Shown in pieces: positions 54,220 through 63,800 of a stretch of 64,000 nucleotides of DNA. The stretch spans positions 62,001 through 126,000 of the forward strand of contig NZ_BMEU01000008.1 in NCBI RefSeq assembly GCF_014637085.1, written 5' to 3'. Below the pieces are notes generated by a model. It did not search any database. It saw nothing but the letters and a program-made list of their open reading frames with translations, and was not told where the DNA came from. Positions within the stretch are counted from its first letter, which is position 1. Each line of letters begins with the position of its first letter. Position numbers and translations under genes: made by a program. This stretch comes from Comamonas phosphati. GTDB lineage: Bacteria; Pseudomonadota; Gammaproteobacteria; Burkholderiales; Burkholderiaceae_C.

Positions 54220-56133
54220 ATGTCGCAGACCCATCAAGCTTCGCACGGCGATGGCAGCACAGGCCACGGCAGCAGCCAGACGGCGCTGACACTGGCCGCA
54301 TTGGGGGTTGTCTTTGGCGATATCGGCACCAGCCCGCTCTACGCCTTCAAGGAGGCCTTCGCGGGCGCCAACGGCCTGGCGGTCTCGCCGGAGAATGTGC
54401 TGGCGGCGCTTTCTGCGCTGTTCTGGGCCGTGATCGTGGTGGTCGCCATCAAGTACGTCTGGGTGGTGCTGAGCTATGACAACGACGGCGAGGGCGGCGT
54501 GCTGGCACTGACGGCCCTGGCCCACCGGGCCCTGGGCGACAGTTCGCGCCGTTCGCGATTCGTGGTCGGGGCCGGCGTTTTTGCCGCCGCGCTGTTCTAT
54601 GGCGATGCCATCATCACGCCGGCCATTTCCGTGCTCTCGGCGGTCGAGGGTCTGAGCATCGCCACGCCCAATTTCGAGCATTTCGTGGTGCCGATCACGA
54701 TTGGCATTCTGATCGGCCTGTTTTCCATACAGATGAAGGGCACGAGCAAGGTGGGGCGGCTGTTCGGCCCGGTCACCATCGTCTGGTTCGTCTGCCTGGC
54801 CTGGGTGGGCGTGCACAGCATCGTGCAGACGCCCATGGTGCTGGAGGCCGTCAATCCGCTGCACGCGCTGCGCTTTGCGGTGCAGCACACGGACAAGGCC
54901 TTCTTCCTGCTCTCGGCCGTGTTCCTGGCCATGACCGGGGCGGAGGCCCTCTATGCCGACATGGGGCACTTCGGCAGCCGGGCCGTGCGCCTGGGCTGGT
55001 TCGGGCTGGTGTTTCCCAGCCTCATGATCAATTACTTCGGCCAGGGCGCGCTGGTGCTGCGCGATGCCGCCGCCGCCGACAACCCGTTCTTCCTGCTGGC
55101 CTCGCCTTCGCTCCTGCTGCCCTTCGTGGTGCTGGCGACGGCGGCCACCGTGATTGCGTCCCAGGCCACGATTTCCGGCGCCTATTCCATGACCTTGCAG
55201 GCCAGCCGCCTGGGCTATCTGCCGCGTGTGCGCGTGCTGCATACCTCGGACGAGGAGCAGGGCCAGATCTATATACCCAGCGTGAACTGGCTGATGCTGC
55301 TGTCCGTGATCGCGCTGGTGCTGGCCTTCAAGTCGTCGGGTGCCTTGGCTGCGGCCTATGGCATAGCGGTGTCGGGCACCATGCTCATCACCACCATGCT
55401 GGTGGGCTTTGTGGTCTCTCTGGGGCAGAGCCGCCACAAGAAATTGATCCTCGCCGCCCTGGCCTGCTTCGCGGTGCTGGAGATCGGCTTCTTCAGCTCC
55501 AACCTCACCAAGCTGGAGCAGGGCGGCTGGTTCCCGCTGACCATCGGTGCCCTGATCTTCATTGCGCTGACGACCTGGCGGGACGGCACGCAACTGGTGG
55601 CCGAGCACCGCAGCCGCCTGGACATTCCGATGTCGGAGCTGCTGGTCTCGCCGATGACGGGGGTTCCCGTGGTCTCGGGCACGGCCGTGTACCTGACTTC
55701 CGACCCCAAGCTGGTGCCCAGTGCGCTGTTCCACAATCTCAAGCACTTCAAGGTCATGCACGAGCAGACCGTGTTCCTGCATGTGGTCAATGAAAACACG
55801 CCTCATGTGCCCGATGCCCGGCGCCTGCAGCTGCGCCGCCTTTGCAACGGGGTCTGGACCCTGGACATGCATTTCGGCTTTCGCGAGCAGCCCAATATTC
55901 CGGCGGCGCTCAAACTCATCAAGGCGGACGAAGAGGGCGACATGCCCAATCTGGACCCCATGGTCACCAGCTTCTTCGTGGCCCGCGTCCAGGTGGTGGA
56001 CGGCCCCGGTGGCCTGTCCCGGTGGCGCTGTGCCATTTTCGGCTGGATGACGCGGCAGGCGGCCAGTGTCTCCAGCTACTACATGCTGCCCGCCAACCAG
56101 GTGGTGGAGCTGGGCACACAAGTGGTGCTGTGA
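54220..56133 (+). CDS. kup: Low-affinity potassium transporter Kup
   Basis: K+/H+ symporter of the inner membrane. It has 637 residues. Family blocks: LAALGVVFGDIGTSPLYAFKEAF near the N-terminus, YGDAIITPAISVLSAVEGL, AMTGAEALYADMGHFG and YFGQGALVL. About 12 hydrophobic segments cover residues 20-450; a soluble C-terminal domain ends in YYMLPANQVVELGTQVVL, the standard Kup end. ATG 54220 gives MSQTHQASHGDG; it is preceded by a short A-rich leader without a clear Shine-Dalgarno. Confidence 0.96.
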   Translation: MSQTHQASHGDGSTGHGSSQTALTLAALGVVFGDIGTSPLYAFKEAFAGANGLAVSPENVLAALSALFWAVIVVVAIKYVWVVLSYDNDGEGGVLALTALAHRALGDSSRRSRFVVGAGVFAAALFYGDAIITPAISVLSAVEGLSIATPNFEHFVVPITIGILIGLFSIQMKGTSKVGRLFGPVTIVWFVCLAWVGVHSIVQTPMVLEAVNPLHALRFAVQHTDKAFFLLSAVFLAMTGAEALYADMGHFGSRAVRLGWFGLVFPSLMINYFGQGALVLRDAAAADNPFFLLASPSLLLPFVVLATAATVIASQATISGAYSMTLQASRLGYLPRVRVLHTSDEEQGQIYIPSVNWLMLLSVIALVLAFKSSGALAAAYGIAVSGTMLITTMLVGFVVSLGQSRHKKLILAALACFAVLEIGFFSSNLTKLEQGGWFPLTIGALIFIALTTWRDGTQLVAEHRSRLDIPMSELLVSPMTGVPVVSGTAVYLTSDPKLVPSALFHNLKHFKVMHEQTVFLHVVNENTPHVPDARRLQLRRLCNGVWTLDMHFGFREQPNIPAALKLIKADEEGDMPNLDPMVTSFFVARVQVVDGPGGLSRWRCAIFGWMTRQAASVSSYYMLPANQVVELGTQVVL

Positions 56134-56145
56134 AGCCTGGAAAAT

Positions 56146-56191
56146 GACACCCCACGCTCCCCACGGCGGGTGGGCGCAGGGGTGTTTTTCA
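56146..56191 (+). terminator. Possible terminator of kup
   Basis: Arms ACACCCC and GGGGTGT enclose a GC-rich hairpin-forming region and are followed by TTTTT. Plausible but the loop is long. Confidence 0.45.
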
Positions 56192-56211
56192 TCTCGGGGC
56201 GGCCCGGAGAT

Positions 56212-56246
56212 GAAAAAAGGCCCGGTACCTCGCGATACCGGGCCTT
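56212..56246 (-). terminator. Rho-independent terminator of upp
   Basis: Stem AAGGCCCGGTA / TACCGGGCCTT with an eight-base loop. On the minus strand the second arm is followed by TTTTTT, so it terminates upp leftward, 21 bases after its stop. Confidence 0.85.
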
Positions 56247-56266
56247 GTCTGTTCAGGGCTGGGCGC

Positions 56267-56899
56267 TTACTTGGTGCCGAAGATGCGGTCGCCCGCATCG
56301 CCCAGGCCCGGCAGTATGTAGCCGTGGTCGTTGAGTTCACGGTCCACGGCGGCCGTGTAGATATCCACGTCGGGGTGGGCTGCCTGCAGCGTCTTCACAC
56401 CTTCGGGCGCGGCCAGCAGGCACATGAACTTGATGGACTTGGGGCTGCACCTGTCCTTGAGTTGCTGCACGGCGGCGACGGCCGAGTTGCCCGTGGCCAG
56501 CATGGGGTCGACCACGATGGCGTCGCGCTCGCCCATGTTCTCGGGCATCTTGAAGTAGTACTCGACGGGCTTCAGCGTCTCGGGGTCGCGGTACAGGCCG
56601 ATATGGCCGATGCGCGCGCCGGGCACCACGTTGAGCATGCCGTCAAGGAAGCCGTTGCCCGCGCGCAGGATGGAGACCAGCACCAGTTTCTTGCCGTCTA
56701 TGACCTTGGCGGTCATGGTTTCCAGCGGGGTTTCGATCTCGATGTCCGACAGCGGCATGTCGCGCGTGATCTCATAGGCCATCAGCGTGGACAGTTCGCC
56801 CAGCATGCGGCGAAAGCTGTTGGTGCTGGCTTCCTTGCGGCGCATCAGCGTGAGTTTGTGTTGGACCAGCGGGTGGTCGATCAGGTGCAAAGTGCTCAT
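56267..56899 (-). CDS. upp: Uracil phosphoribosyltransferase
   Basis: Pyrimidine salvage enzyme converting uracil and PRPP to UMP. The 210-residue protein has [15 protein letters not shown] at the start, [16 protein letters not shown], the PRPP loop [17 protein letters not shown] and the uracil-binding end [29 protein letters not shown]. All are standard for Upp. Convergent with kup; the terminator lies just downstream. Confidence 0.96.
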   Translation of the reverse strand: MSTLHLIDHPLVQHKLTLMRRKEASTNSFRRMLGELSTLMAYEITRDMPLSDIEIETPLETMTAKVIDGKKLVLVSILRAGNGFLDGMLNVVPGARIGHIGLYRDPETLKPVEYYFKMPENMGERDAIVVDPMLATGNSAVAAVQQLKDRCSPKSIKFMCLLAAPEGVKTLQAAHPDVDIYTAAVDRELNDHGYILPGLGDAGDRIFGTK

Positions 56900-56950
56900 G
56901 TTCTGTATCTTTCATGATGCTGCATGTCATCCGCAGCTTGTAAAACTGGC

Positions 56951-57011
56951 ATGCCCCGCAGCAAAGGCCGTCGTCCCCCGGGGGAAGGGGCCGCAGGCGA
57001 CCCAGGGGGAA
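56951..57011 (+). repeat. GC-rich dispersed intergenic repeat, diverged copy 5
   Basis: GCCCCGCAGCAAAGGCCGTC, a CCCCCGGGGG hairpin, GGGGCCGCAGGCGACCCAGG and a short G-run. It is shorter and more diverged than the others but in the same position, ending two bases before the dehydratase stop codon. Confidence 0.5.
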
Positions 57012-57012
57012 T

Positions 57013-57987
57013 TTAATCCGCCAGAAAACGTGCGTACCGTTCCAGGTCCACGTTGCCGCCGCTGATGACAATGCCCACACGGGCGCCCGAGAGCTTGACG
57101 CCGCCGTGCAAGGCGCCGGCCAGCGACAGCGCGCCCGTGGGCTCGACCACGATTTTCATGCGTTCCGCATAGAAGCGCATGGCCTGCACCAGTTGTTCGT
57201 CGGAGACTGTGACTATGTCCTGCACGTATTGCTGGATCAGCGCGAACGTGAGGTCGCCAGGTGCTTGGGCCTGGGCGCCGTCGGCAATGGTGTGGGGCGT
57301 GGCGATCCTCACGATGTGGCCGGCGCGCAGCGACTGCTGCACGTCGTTGCCGGCCTCGGGTTCCACGCCATAGACCTGGCACCGGGGCGCCAGCGCCTGG
57401 GCCGAGAGCAGGCTGCCCGACAGCAGGCCGCCGCCGCCCGTGCAGACGAACAGATAGTCCAGGCCGGGCACGTCTTCCAGCAATTCCTTGGCCGCCGTGC
57501 CCTGGCCGGCGATCACGTCGCGGTGGTTGTAGGGCGGAATCAGCGTCATGCCGCGCTCGCCGGCCAACTTGACGGCGATCTCCTCGCGGTTCTCGCTGAA
57601 GCGGTTATAGGTCACGACCTGGGCGCCATAGCCGCGCGTGGCAGCCATCTTGGAGGCTGGCGCGTCCTCGGGCATGACGATGAGGGCCGGCATGTCCAGA
57701 ATCTGGGCCGCCAGCGCAATGGCCTGGGCATGGTTGCCCGAGGAAAAGGCCAGGACGCCGTGCTTGCGCTGCTCGGGGCTGAACCGGGCCAGGGCGTTGT
57801 AGGCGCCACGCAGCTTGAAAGCGCCTATGCGCTGCAGGTTCTCGCACTTGAAGAACAGCCGGGCGCCGAGCTTCTCGTCCATGGTGCGGCTGGTGAAAAC
57901 GGGAGTGCGGTGGGTCACGCCCTTCAACCGTTCGGCGGCCGCAATCACGTCGTCGTAGGTGGGCAGCAGGGGGGGCGAGGTGTTCAT
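57013..57987 (-). CDS. Threonine/serine dehydratase, fold type II PLP enzyme
   Basis: Deaminates threonine (or serine) to a 2-oxo acid. The 324-residue protein lacks the regulatory ACT-like domain of biosynthetic IlvA, so it resembles the catabolic or serine-racemase-like form. The PLP lysine is in RIGAFKLRGAYNAL, the asparagine loop is FSSGNHAQAIALAA, the phosphate-binding loop CTGGGGLLSGS, and ISGGNVD ends the domain. ATG 57987 (MNTSPPLL) is used; ATG 57993 two codons earlier is an alternative and the frame runs to 58143. No neighbour indicates a pathway. Confidence 0.9.
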   Translation of the reverse strand: MNTSPPLLPTYDDVIAAAERLKGVTHRTPVFTSRTMDEKLGARLFFKCENLQRIGAFKLRGAYNALARFSPEQRKHGVLAFSSGNHAQAIALAAQILDMPALIVMPEDAPASKMAATRGYGAQVVTYNRFSENREEIAVKLAGERGMTLIPPYNHRDVIAGQGTAAKELLEDVPGLDYLFVCTGGGGLLSGSLLSAQALAPRCQVYGVEPEAGNDVQQSLRAGHIVRIATPHTIADGAQAQAPGDLTFALIQQYVQDIVTVSDEQLVQAMRFYAERMKIVVEPTGALSLAGALHGGVKLSGARVGIVISGGNVDLERYARFLAD

Positions 57988-58181
57988 GGTCATGATGGCC
58001 GTGGATCCGGAGAGCCGGAAAGAGTTGCCTGGATGGACTGTGTGCGCCAAACATGATAGCGGCGGAACCGCAAATCGGGCGCCGATGGGCGTCGACGACC
58101 TGCAGAAAATGAGTCCTCCGAAAAACCGATGCCGCTCACCCAACAGGGATGAGCGGCATCGCTGCTGGCGCAGCCCCTGGC

Positions 58182-59357
58182 TTACTTGAGCTGGTGGCCG
58201 CAGTTGGCGCAGAACCTGTCGTCAGGCGCCACGGTTTCGTGGCAGGCGGGGCATGCCGGATGCGACAGCCTGGGCGCGTCGGGGCGGACCTGTTCCTGGG
58301 CCTGCGCTTCGGTTTCGGCGCTGGCCTGGGCTTCGGCTGTCTGGCCTTTCATGGCCCGGGCCTGCTTGATCTGTCCGGCGGCGGCCATGGCGCGCTCCTT
58401 GGCTTCCCCGGCACGCTTGCGCACGTCGCCGATCAGGTCGTCCAGCGCGCCTTCGGCATCGGATGCATCCAGGCCTTCCCGGGCCTGCAGGTACACGAGA
58501 TTCATGCCCATGATCATGACCTGGGCCATGAGCGCGCCGACGACGCAGTACAGAACGCCCAGGCCCGAAACCAGGCCCGCCACGGCCGGGTTGCCCGTGA
58601 GCGCGCCGGCGCCGTAGCCAGTGGAGGCCATGGCGAAGGTCTGGCTGCCGCCGATGATGGCGGCGCCCATGCTGGTCAGCGAGAAGCTGGCGGGCAGCAG
58701 GCCGGCCAGCAGCAGCACGCTGATCACGCCGATGATGAAGTACAGCACCAGCTCCAGCAGCACCACTTCCACCAGCCGCTGGCGTGCAATGGCCAGCACA
58801 TTGGCCAGGGCAGCCTTGAAGTTCAGTCCGCTCCAGATTGCGGGGGCGAACAGCGGATAGATGACCCAGAACAGGGCCACGAGTGCCGCGGCAGCCACCA
58901 GCACTAGGACGGGGTGGGCGACAAAAGCCAGGATGACGCCGAGCACGGGAATCTTGCAGACGATGTACACCACGGCCGCCACGAGTAGAAAGGCCAGGAC
59001 CGCCGCCAGCAGCAGGACCGCGAAGATCAGGAACTTGGGGATGCAGGCCAGGCCGAAGGCAAAGGCCTCGCCGACGGAGCGCACCGGAACCTCCCTGGCC
59101 TTGTCCATGAGCATCACGCCTACGGCGGAGATGCCGCCCATCATGACCACCGCGGCGGCCAGGCTCAGGACCAGACGCGCAATGCCGCCTGTGAAGCCGC
59201 CGATGGCACTGCCCAGCCACTGGGCCAGCAGAAAGACGAGAAAAGTCAGCAGCAAGGTGAGAAAACCCAGCAGCATGGGGCGCCACTGGGTCAGTCCTTC
59301 GCCTGCGCGCGCCAGGGTGGCGATACGGATATCGCCCAGAGTTTGCTTGGCTCTCAT
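58182..59357 (-). CDS. Multi-pass membrane protein with C-terminal zinc ribbon, function unknown
   Basis: A 391-residue protein with about seven hydrophobic segments (residues 30-295), a charged Ala/Glu/Gln-rich coil (about 300-355) and a C-terminal zinc ribbon, CPACHE ... CANCGHQ, facing the cytosol if the coil does. I do not recognise a named family. It is the last gene of a leftward trio with a lipoprotein and a second zinc-ribbon protein, all sharing orientation and short gaps (36-75 bases). The joint occurrence of two zinc ribbons suggests the three act together at the membrane. Confidence 0.82.
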   Translation of the reverse strand: MRAKQTLGDIRIATLARAGEGLTQWRPMLLGFLTLLLTFLVFLLAQWLGSAIGGFTGGIARLVLSLAAAVVMMGGISAVGVMLMDKAREVPVRSVGEAFAFGLACIPKFLIFAVLLLAAVLAFLLVAAVVYIVCKIPVLGVILAFVAHPVLVLVAAAALVALFWVIYPLFAPAIWSGLNFKAALANVLAIARQRLVEVVLLELVLYFIIGVISVLLLAGLLPASFSLTSMGAAIIGGSQTFAMASTGYGAGALTGNPAVAGLVSGLGVLYCVVGALMAQVMIMGMNLVYLQAREGLDASDAEGALDDLIGDVRKRAGEAKERAMAAAGQIKQARAMKGQTAEAQASAETEAQAQEQVRPDAPRLSHPACPACHETVAPDDRFCANCGHQLK

Positions 59358-59393
59358 GTACCGTCCTGTCGTGAATGAGGTGATGATGCGTTT

Positions 59394-60056
59394 TTACAGC
59401 TGGCCGCGGATCTCGCCGGCCTGGATGGTGTAGCGCTCCATGCCCGCGGGCAGCGTGCGGTCGAGGTTCTTGAGCACCGACACGGGTTTGCCGCTGCTGG
59501 TGTGGGTGGTGCCGGTCGAGGTGTTGACGCGATTGGCGCGCACGTCGGCCTCGGCCTGATCGACCACGATGCTGGATGCCCCGCGGTTATTGGCCAGCTC
59601 GTTGGCCAGGTTCTTGAGGGTGTCCATGGCGCGCGTGTATTCGGGCCGGCCCTTGGCGGCCAGCGGCATGCTGACGCTGACGGATTCCAGCGCGCGCATC
59701 TTGCGGGCCTGTCCGCTCTGGCTGTCGGTAATGTTCACGTCCACCATGCGCACGCTGCCGGCCATGGCGCGCTGGCCCGGCGGAAGGCCTTGCATGGCGC
59801 TCACGGCCTGCACCTGGGCCGCACGTGCCCGCTGGGCTTCCTGGTCCAGAACGGACTGCAGCTTGCCGAAGCGGTCCGACGGCGCGTGGGCGTCGCCCGC
59901 GGCCGGGCCGCCGCAGTTGCGCGCATTGGCCGAATTGGTGGCGCGCGACAGCATGCAGCTGAAGGAGCTGGACGCGTCTTCCAGGGTTGCGCAGCCGCTG
60001 GCAAGCAGGGCGGCGCAGGTGATCAGGGTCAGTTTGAGATGTCGCATGGGTCGCAT
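59394..60056 (-). CDS. Predicted outer-membrane lipoprotein, function unknown
   Basis: About 220 residues with a lipoprotein signal (LKLTLITCAALLASG-C, ATLEDASSSF following). The mature part has two further cysteines (SCMLSRA and ARNCGG), a VRMVDVNITDSQSGQ strand region and a charged middle. No family recognised. The start may be ATG 60056 or 60047 (or 60074); a frame reaching 60701 reads through the upstream gene and is not real. Middle gene of the leftward zinc-ribbon trio. Confidence 0.78.
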   Translation of the reverse strand: MRPMRHLKLTLITCAALLASGCATLEDASSSFSCMLSRATNSANARNCGGPAAGDAHAPSDRFGKLQSVLDQEAQRARAAQVQAVSAMQGLPPGQRAMAGSVRMVDVNITDSQSGQARKMRALESVSVSMPLAAKGRPEYTRAMDTLKNLANELANNRGASSIVVDQAEADVRANRVNTSTGTTHTSSGKPVSVLKNLDRTLPAGMERYTIQAGEIRGQL

Positions 60057-60130
60057 GTGGTGCGCTGGTGTCATGGGCGCCAGGGCATGGGCCGGCCGGT
60101 CCTGCTGCCTGGCTCGCGTGAAAAAACCGG

Positions 60131-60706
60131 TCAATCCAGCAAATCGTGCAGCGTGGGCTGGGCACGGTTTTGCGGGGGGGAATTGGGCTTGGGCTGCGCG
60201 GCGGGGTGGCTGGGCGGAGCCGCCGCCGCGGCTGCCGCCGTCGGCTTGGGCAGGGACTCCGGTGGAGACGGCGGGGATGGCGGGGCTGGCACTGCGGCCG
60301 TGGCATCGCCGGCTGCCCGTGTTGCGGCCTCCTGCACGGCGGGCGCCGTGGGCGTGTCGCGGTGCAGCGGGCCGACCAGGGCATCGGCGCGGGCCTTGTC
60401 CTCTTGCGAAATGGCCTCCTTGTCGGTGGCGGCTGCGCCGGTCGGGCCGCTGGGGGCCGGGCCGGCCATATTGGCCGAATGCGAGAACCGGCCCAGCTTC
60501 TGCGCCAGCAGCACGCCCGAGCCCACGGCGATCAGTATCACGGCGATGACGGCCCATCTGATCCAGGGCCGCCCGCCGGCGATCGGTTCCGTGGGGAAGG
60601 CCGGCATGCTTGCCGCCGCCGGGGATGCCGGCGGCTGGGCCGCACCGCAGCGGTTGCAGAACTTGGCGGTTGCGGCGAGAAGATTGCCGCACTGTGAACA
60701 ATTCAT
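60131..60706 (-). CDS. Zinc-ribbon membrane-anchored protein, function unknown
   Basis: A 191-residue protein: an N-terminal zinc ribbon (CSQCGNLLAATAKFCNRCG, residues 3-21), a proline-rich linker, one membrane helix (WIRWAVIAVILIAVGSGVLLA, about 49-69) and a low-complexity Pro/Ala/Ser-rich tail (about 75-185). It resembles the zinc-ribbon plus single-helix proteins that serve as scaffolds at the membrane but matches none I can name. First gene of the trio, divergent from the hrpA-like gene. Confidence 0.85.
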   Translation of the reverse strand: MNCSQCGNLLAATAKFCNRCGAAQPPASPAAASMPAFPTEPIAGGRPWIRWAVIAVILIAVGSGVLLAQKLGRFSHSANMAGPAPSGPTGAAATDKEAISQEDKARADALVGPLHRDTPTAPAVQEAATRAAGDATAAVPAPPSPPSPPESLPKPTAAAAAAAPPSHPAAQPKPNSPPQNRAQPTLHDLLD

Positions 60707-60835
60707 TGTGAGATGGACTGAAGAAAGTTGCAGGCAGCAGCCAAGCGTGCCGTCCTAAGGACTACGCATCTTACATGCGGCCAATCTGCCAACGGCATGC
60801 GGGCGCCGCGCCGGGCGGGGATAATCCTTCCCCTT

Positions 60836-63800
60836 ATGTCTTTGCAGATCACCTTTCCCGAGCAACTCCCCGTATCCAGCCGCCGTGACGAGATCATGGC
60901 GGCCATGGACCGCCACCAGGTCATCATCGTCTGCGGCGAGACGGGTTCGGGCAAGACCACGCAGTTGCCCAAGATTGCGCTGGCGCTGGGCCGAGGCCGG
61001 GTCAATGCACCCGAAGGCAGCAAAGGGCAACTGATTGGCCACACCCAGCCGCGGCGCATTGCGGCCTCCAGCGTGGCCAAGCGCATTGCCGAGGAGCTGA
61101 GGACGCCGCTGGGCGAGGTCGTGGGCTACAAGGTGCGCTTCCAGGACACGCTGCAAAAGGGCGCCTCGGTCAAGCTGATGACGGACGGCATTCTGCTGGC
61201 CGAGACCCAGACCGATCCTTTGCTCAAGGCCTACGACACGCTGATCATCGACGAGGCCCACGAACGCAGCCTCAACATCGATTTTTTGCTGGGCTACATC
61301 CGGCAGATCCTGCCCAGGCGCCCGGACCTCAAGGTGGTGGTGACCTCGGCCACCATCGATGCCGAGCGCTTCGCCAAGCATTTCGAGGGCAAGAACGGGC
61401 CGGCGCCCGTGATCATGGTCTCGGGCCGCGCCTACCCGGTGGAGATGCGCTACCAGCCCTTCGAGGAGAAGAAGGACTTCGATCTCAACGACGCGATTGC
61501 CGATGGGGTGGACGAGCTGTGGGCCGGCGCTGGAAGGGGTAGCTCCTCCGGTAGCGGCGACATCCTGGTCTTCCTGCCCGGCGAGCGTGAAATCCGCGAG
61601 GCCTCCGACCATCTGCGCAAGCATCTGCAGCACTCGCCCATGCTGCGCAGCGCCGAGGTGCTGCCGCTGTTTTCGCGCCTGTCTCAGGCCGAGCAGGAGC
61701 GCATCTTCGACGGCCATACGGGCCGCCGCATTGTGCTGGCCACCAACGTGGCCGAGACTTCGCTCACGGTTCCGGGCATCAGATACGTGATCGACGCAGG
61801 AACGGCGCGCGTCAAGCGCTATTCCTTCCGTAGCAAGGTGGAGCAGCTGCTGGTCGAACCCATCAGCCAGGCGGCGGCCAACCAGCGCGCGGGCCGCTGC
61901 GGCCGCGTGGCCAACGGCATCTGCATACGCCTGTACGGCGAGGCGGACTTCAACAGCCGGCCCAAGTTCACCGACCCTGAAATCCTGCGCTCCTCGCTGG
62001 CCGGCGTGATCCTGCGCATGAAGTCGCTGGGCCTGGGCGACGTGGTGAACTTCCCCTTCCTCGAAGCGCCCTCGGGCCGCGCGATTGCCGACGGCTACCA
62101 ACTGCTGGCCGAGCTGGGCGCCGTGGACGAGCGCGGCAATCTGCTGTCCATGGGCCAGGAGCTGGCGCGCCTGCCGCTGGACCCGCGCGTGGGCCGCATG
62201 ATTCTGGAGGCCCGCTCGCGCGGTGCCGTGGCCGAGGTGCTGATCATTGCCTCGGCCCTGTCGGTGCAGGACGTGCGCGACCGGCCCATGGAGGCGCAGC
62301 AGCAGGCCGACCAGGCCCATGCCAAGTTCGACGATGAAAAAAGCGAGTTCTCCGGCTATCTGCGGCTGTGGAAGTGGCTGCAGGACGCACGCGGCGGCAA
62401 GGTCGTGGCCAAGAGCCGCAAGGAGATGGCGGCGCAGAGCACACCCGCGCCCAGGCAGATCCGCAATACGGCCTTTCTGCCCGTGAGCCAGCGCAGCAGC
62501 GGCGCGCAGGTGGAAGGCACGGTCGAGGAGCGCCTGGCGCTGTTCAACCCTGCCGAAGTCGAAGAGGCCATGCACAAGATCAGCAACCGCCAGTGGGAGC
62601 AGCTGCTGCGCCAGAACTTCATCAACATCCGCCGCGTGCGCGAGTGGCGCGACATTCATTCGCAGCTGCTCACCGTGGTCAGGGAGCACAAATGGCAGCT
62701 CAACCACGAGGCCGCGGGCTATGACGCCGTGCACCTGTCCATGCTGGCCGGTCTGCTGGGCAACGTGGGCTATCGTGGAGAGGAAAGCGACGCCTATCTG
62801 GGCTCGCACGGCATCAAGTTTCACCCGCACCCGGGCGCGCACCTGAGCAAGAAGCCCGGCCGCTGGATCGTCGCGGCCGAGCAGGTCGAGACCTCGCGCC
62901 TGTACGGTCGCGGCATTGCGGCCGTCGAGCCGCAGTGGCTGGAAGAGGCGGGCGGCCATCTGCTCAGGAAGCAGCTGCTGGACCCGCACTGGAGCAAGAA
63001 GCAGGCCGACGTGATCGCGCTGGAGCGCGCCACGCTCTACGGCCTGGTGGTCTACAACGGCCGCCGCGTGAGCTACGGCCGCGTGGACCCGCACGAGGCG
63101 CGCAACCTCTTCATCCGCCAGGCGCTGGTGGAGGGCGAGTGGGAGACCCAATGGCACTTCCTGCCCGCCAACCTCAAGATGGTCAGGAAGGTGGGGGAGC
63201 TCGAACACAAGAGCCGCCGCCAGGACGTGCTGGTGGACGACGAGCTGATCTTCGCCTTCTACGACCAGCAGTTGCCGCGCGATGTGTTCAACGGCGCCAC
63301 CTTCGACCAGTGGTTCCGCGTCGAGAGCAAAGGCCATCCGGACCTGCTGCTTCTCACGCGCGACGAGCTGATGCGCCACGAGGCCGCGGGCATCACCACC
63401 GACAACTTCCCCAAGACCATCAGGCTGGGCGGCGTGGACTGCGCGGCCGCCTATCTGCACAGCCCCGGCGATGCGCGCGACGGCATCACCGTCACCGTGC
63501 CGCTGTTCGTGCTCAACCAGGTGTCGGAGGAGCGCGCCGAATGGCTGGTGCCCGGCATGCTCAAGGACAAGATCCAGGCCCTGCTCAAAAGCCTGCCCCA
63601 GCGCCCGCGCAGCCGCTTCGTGCCGCTGCCCGAGAGCGCGGCGCGGCTGGCCGGGCTGTTCACGCAGGCCGAGCGCTGGGCCGAACAGACGAAACACAGC
63701 AGCCTGATCGATGTGCTGCTCAAGCAGGTGCGCGACGAGACCTCGCTGGACGTGAGGCGTGCGGACTTCAAGCTGGACATGCTGAGCCCGCACCTGTTCA

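Noticed and set aside
54139-56340. 733-residue minus-strand frame
   Set aside because: Antisense to kup; no domain recognised.
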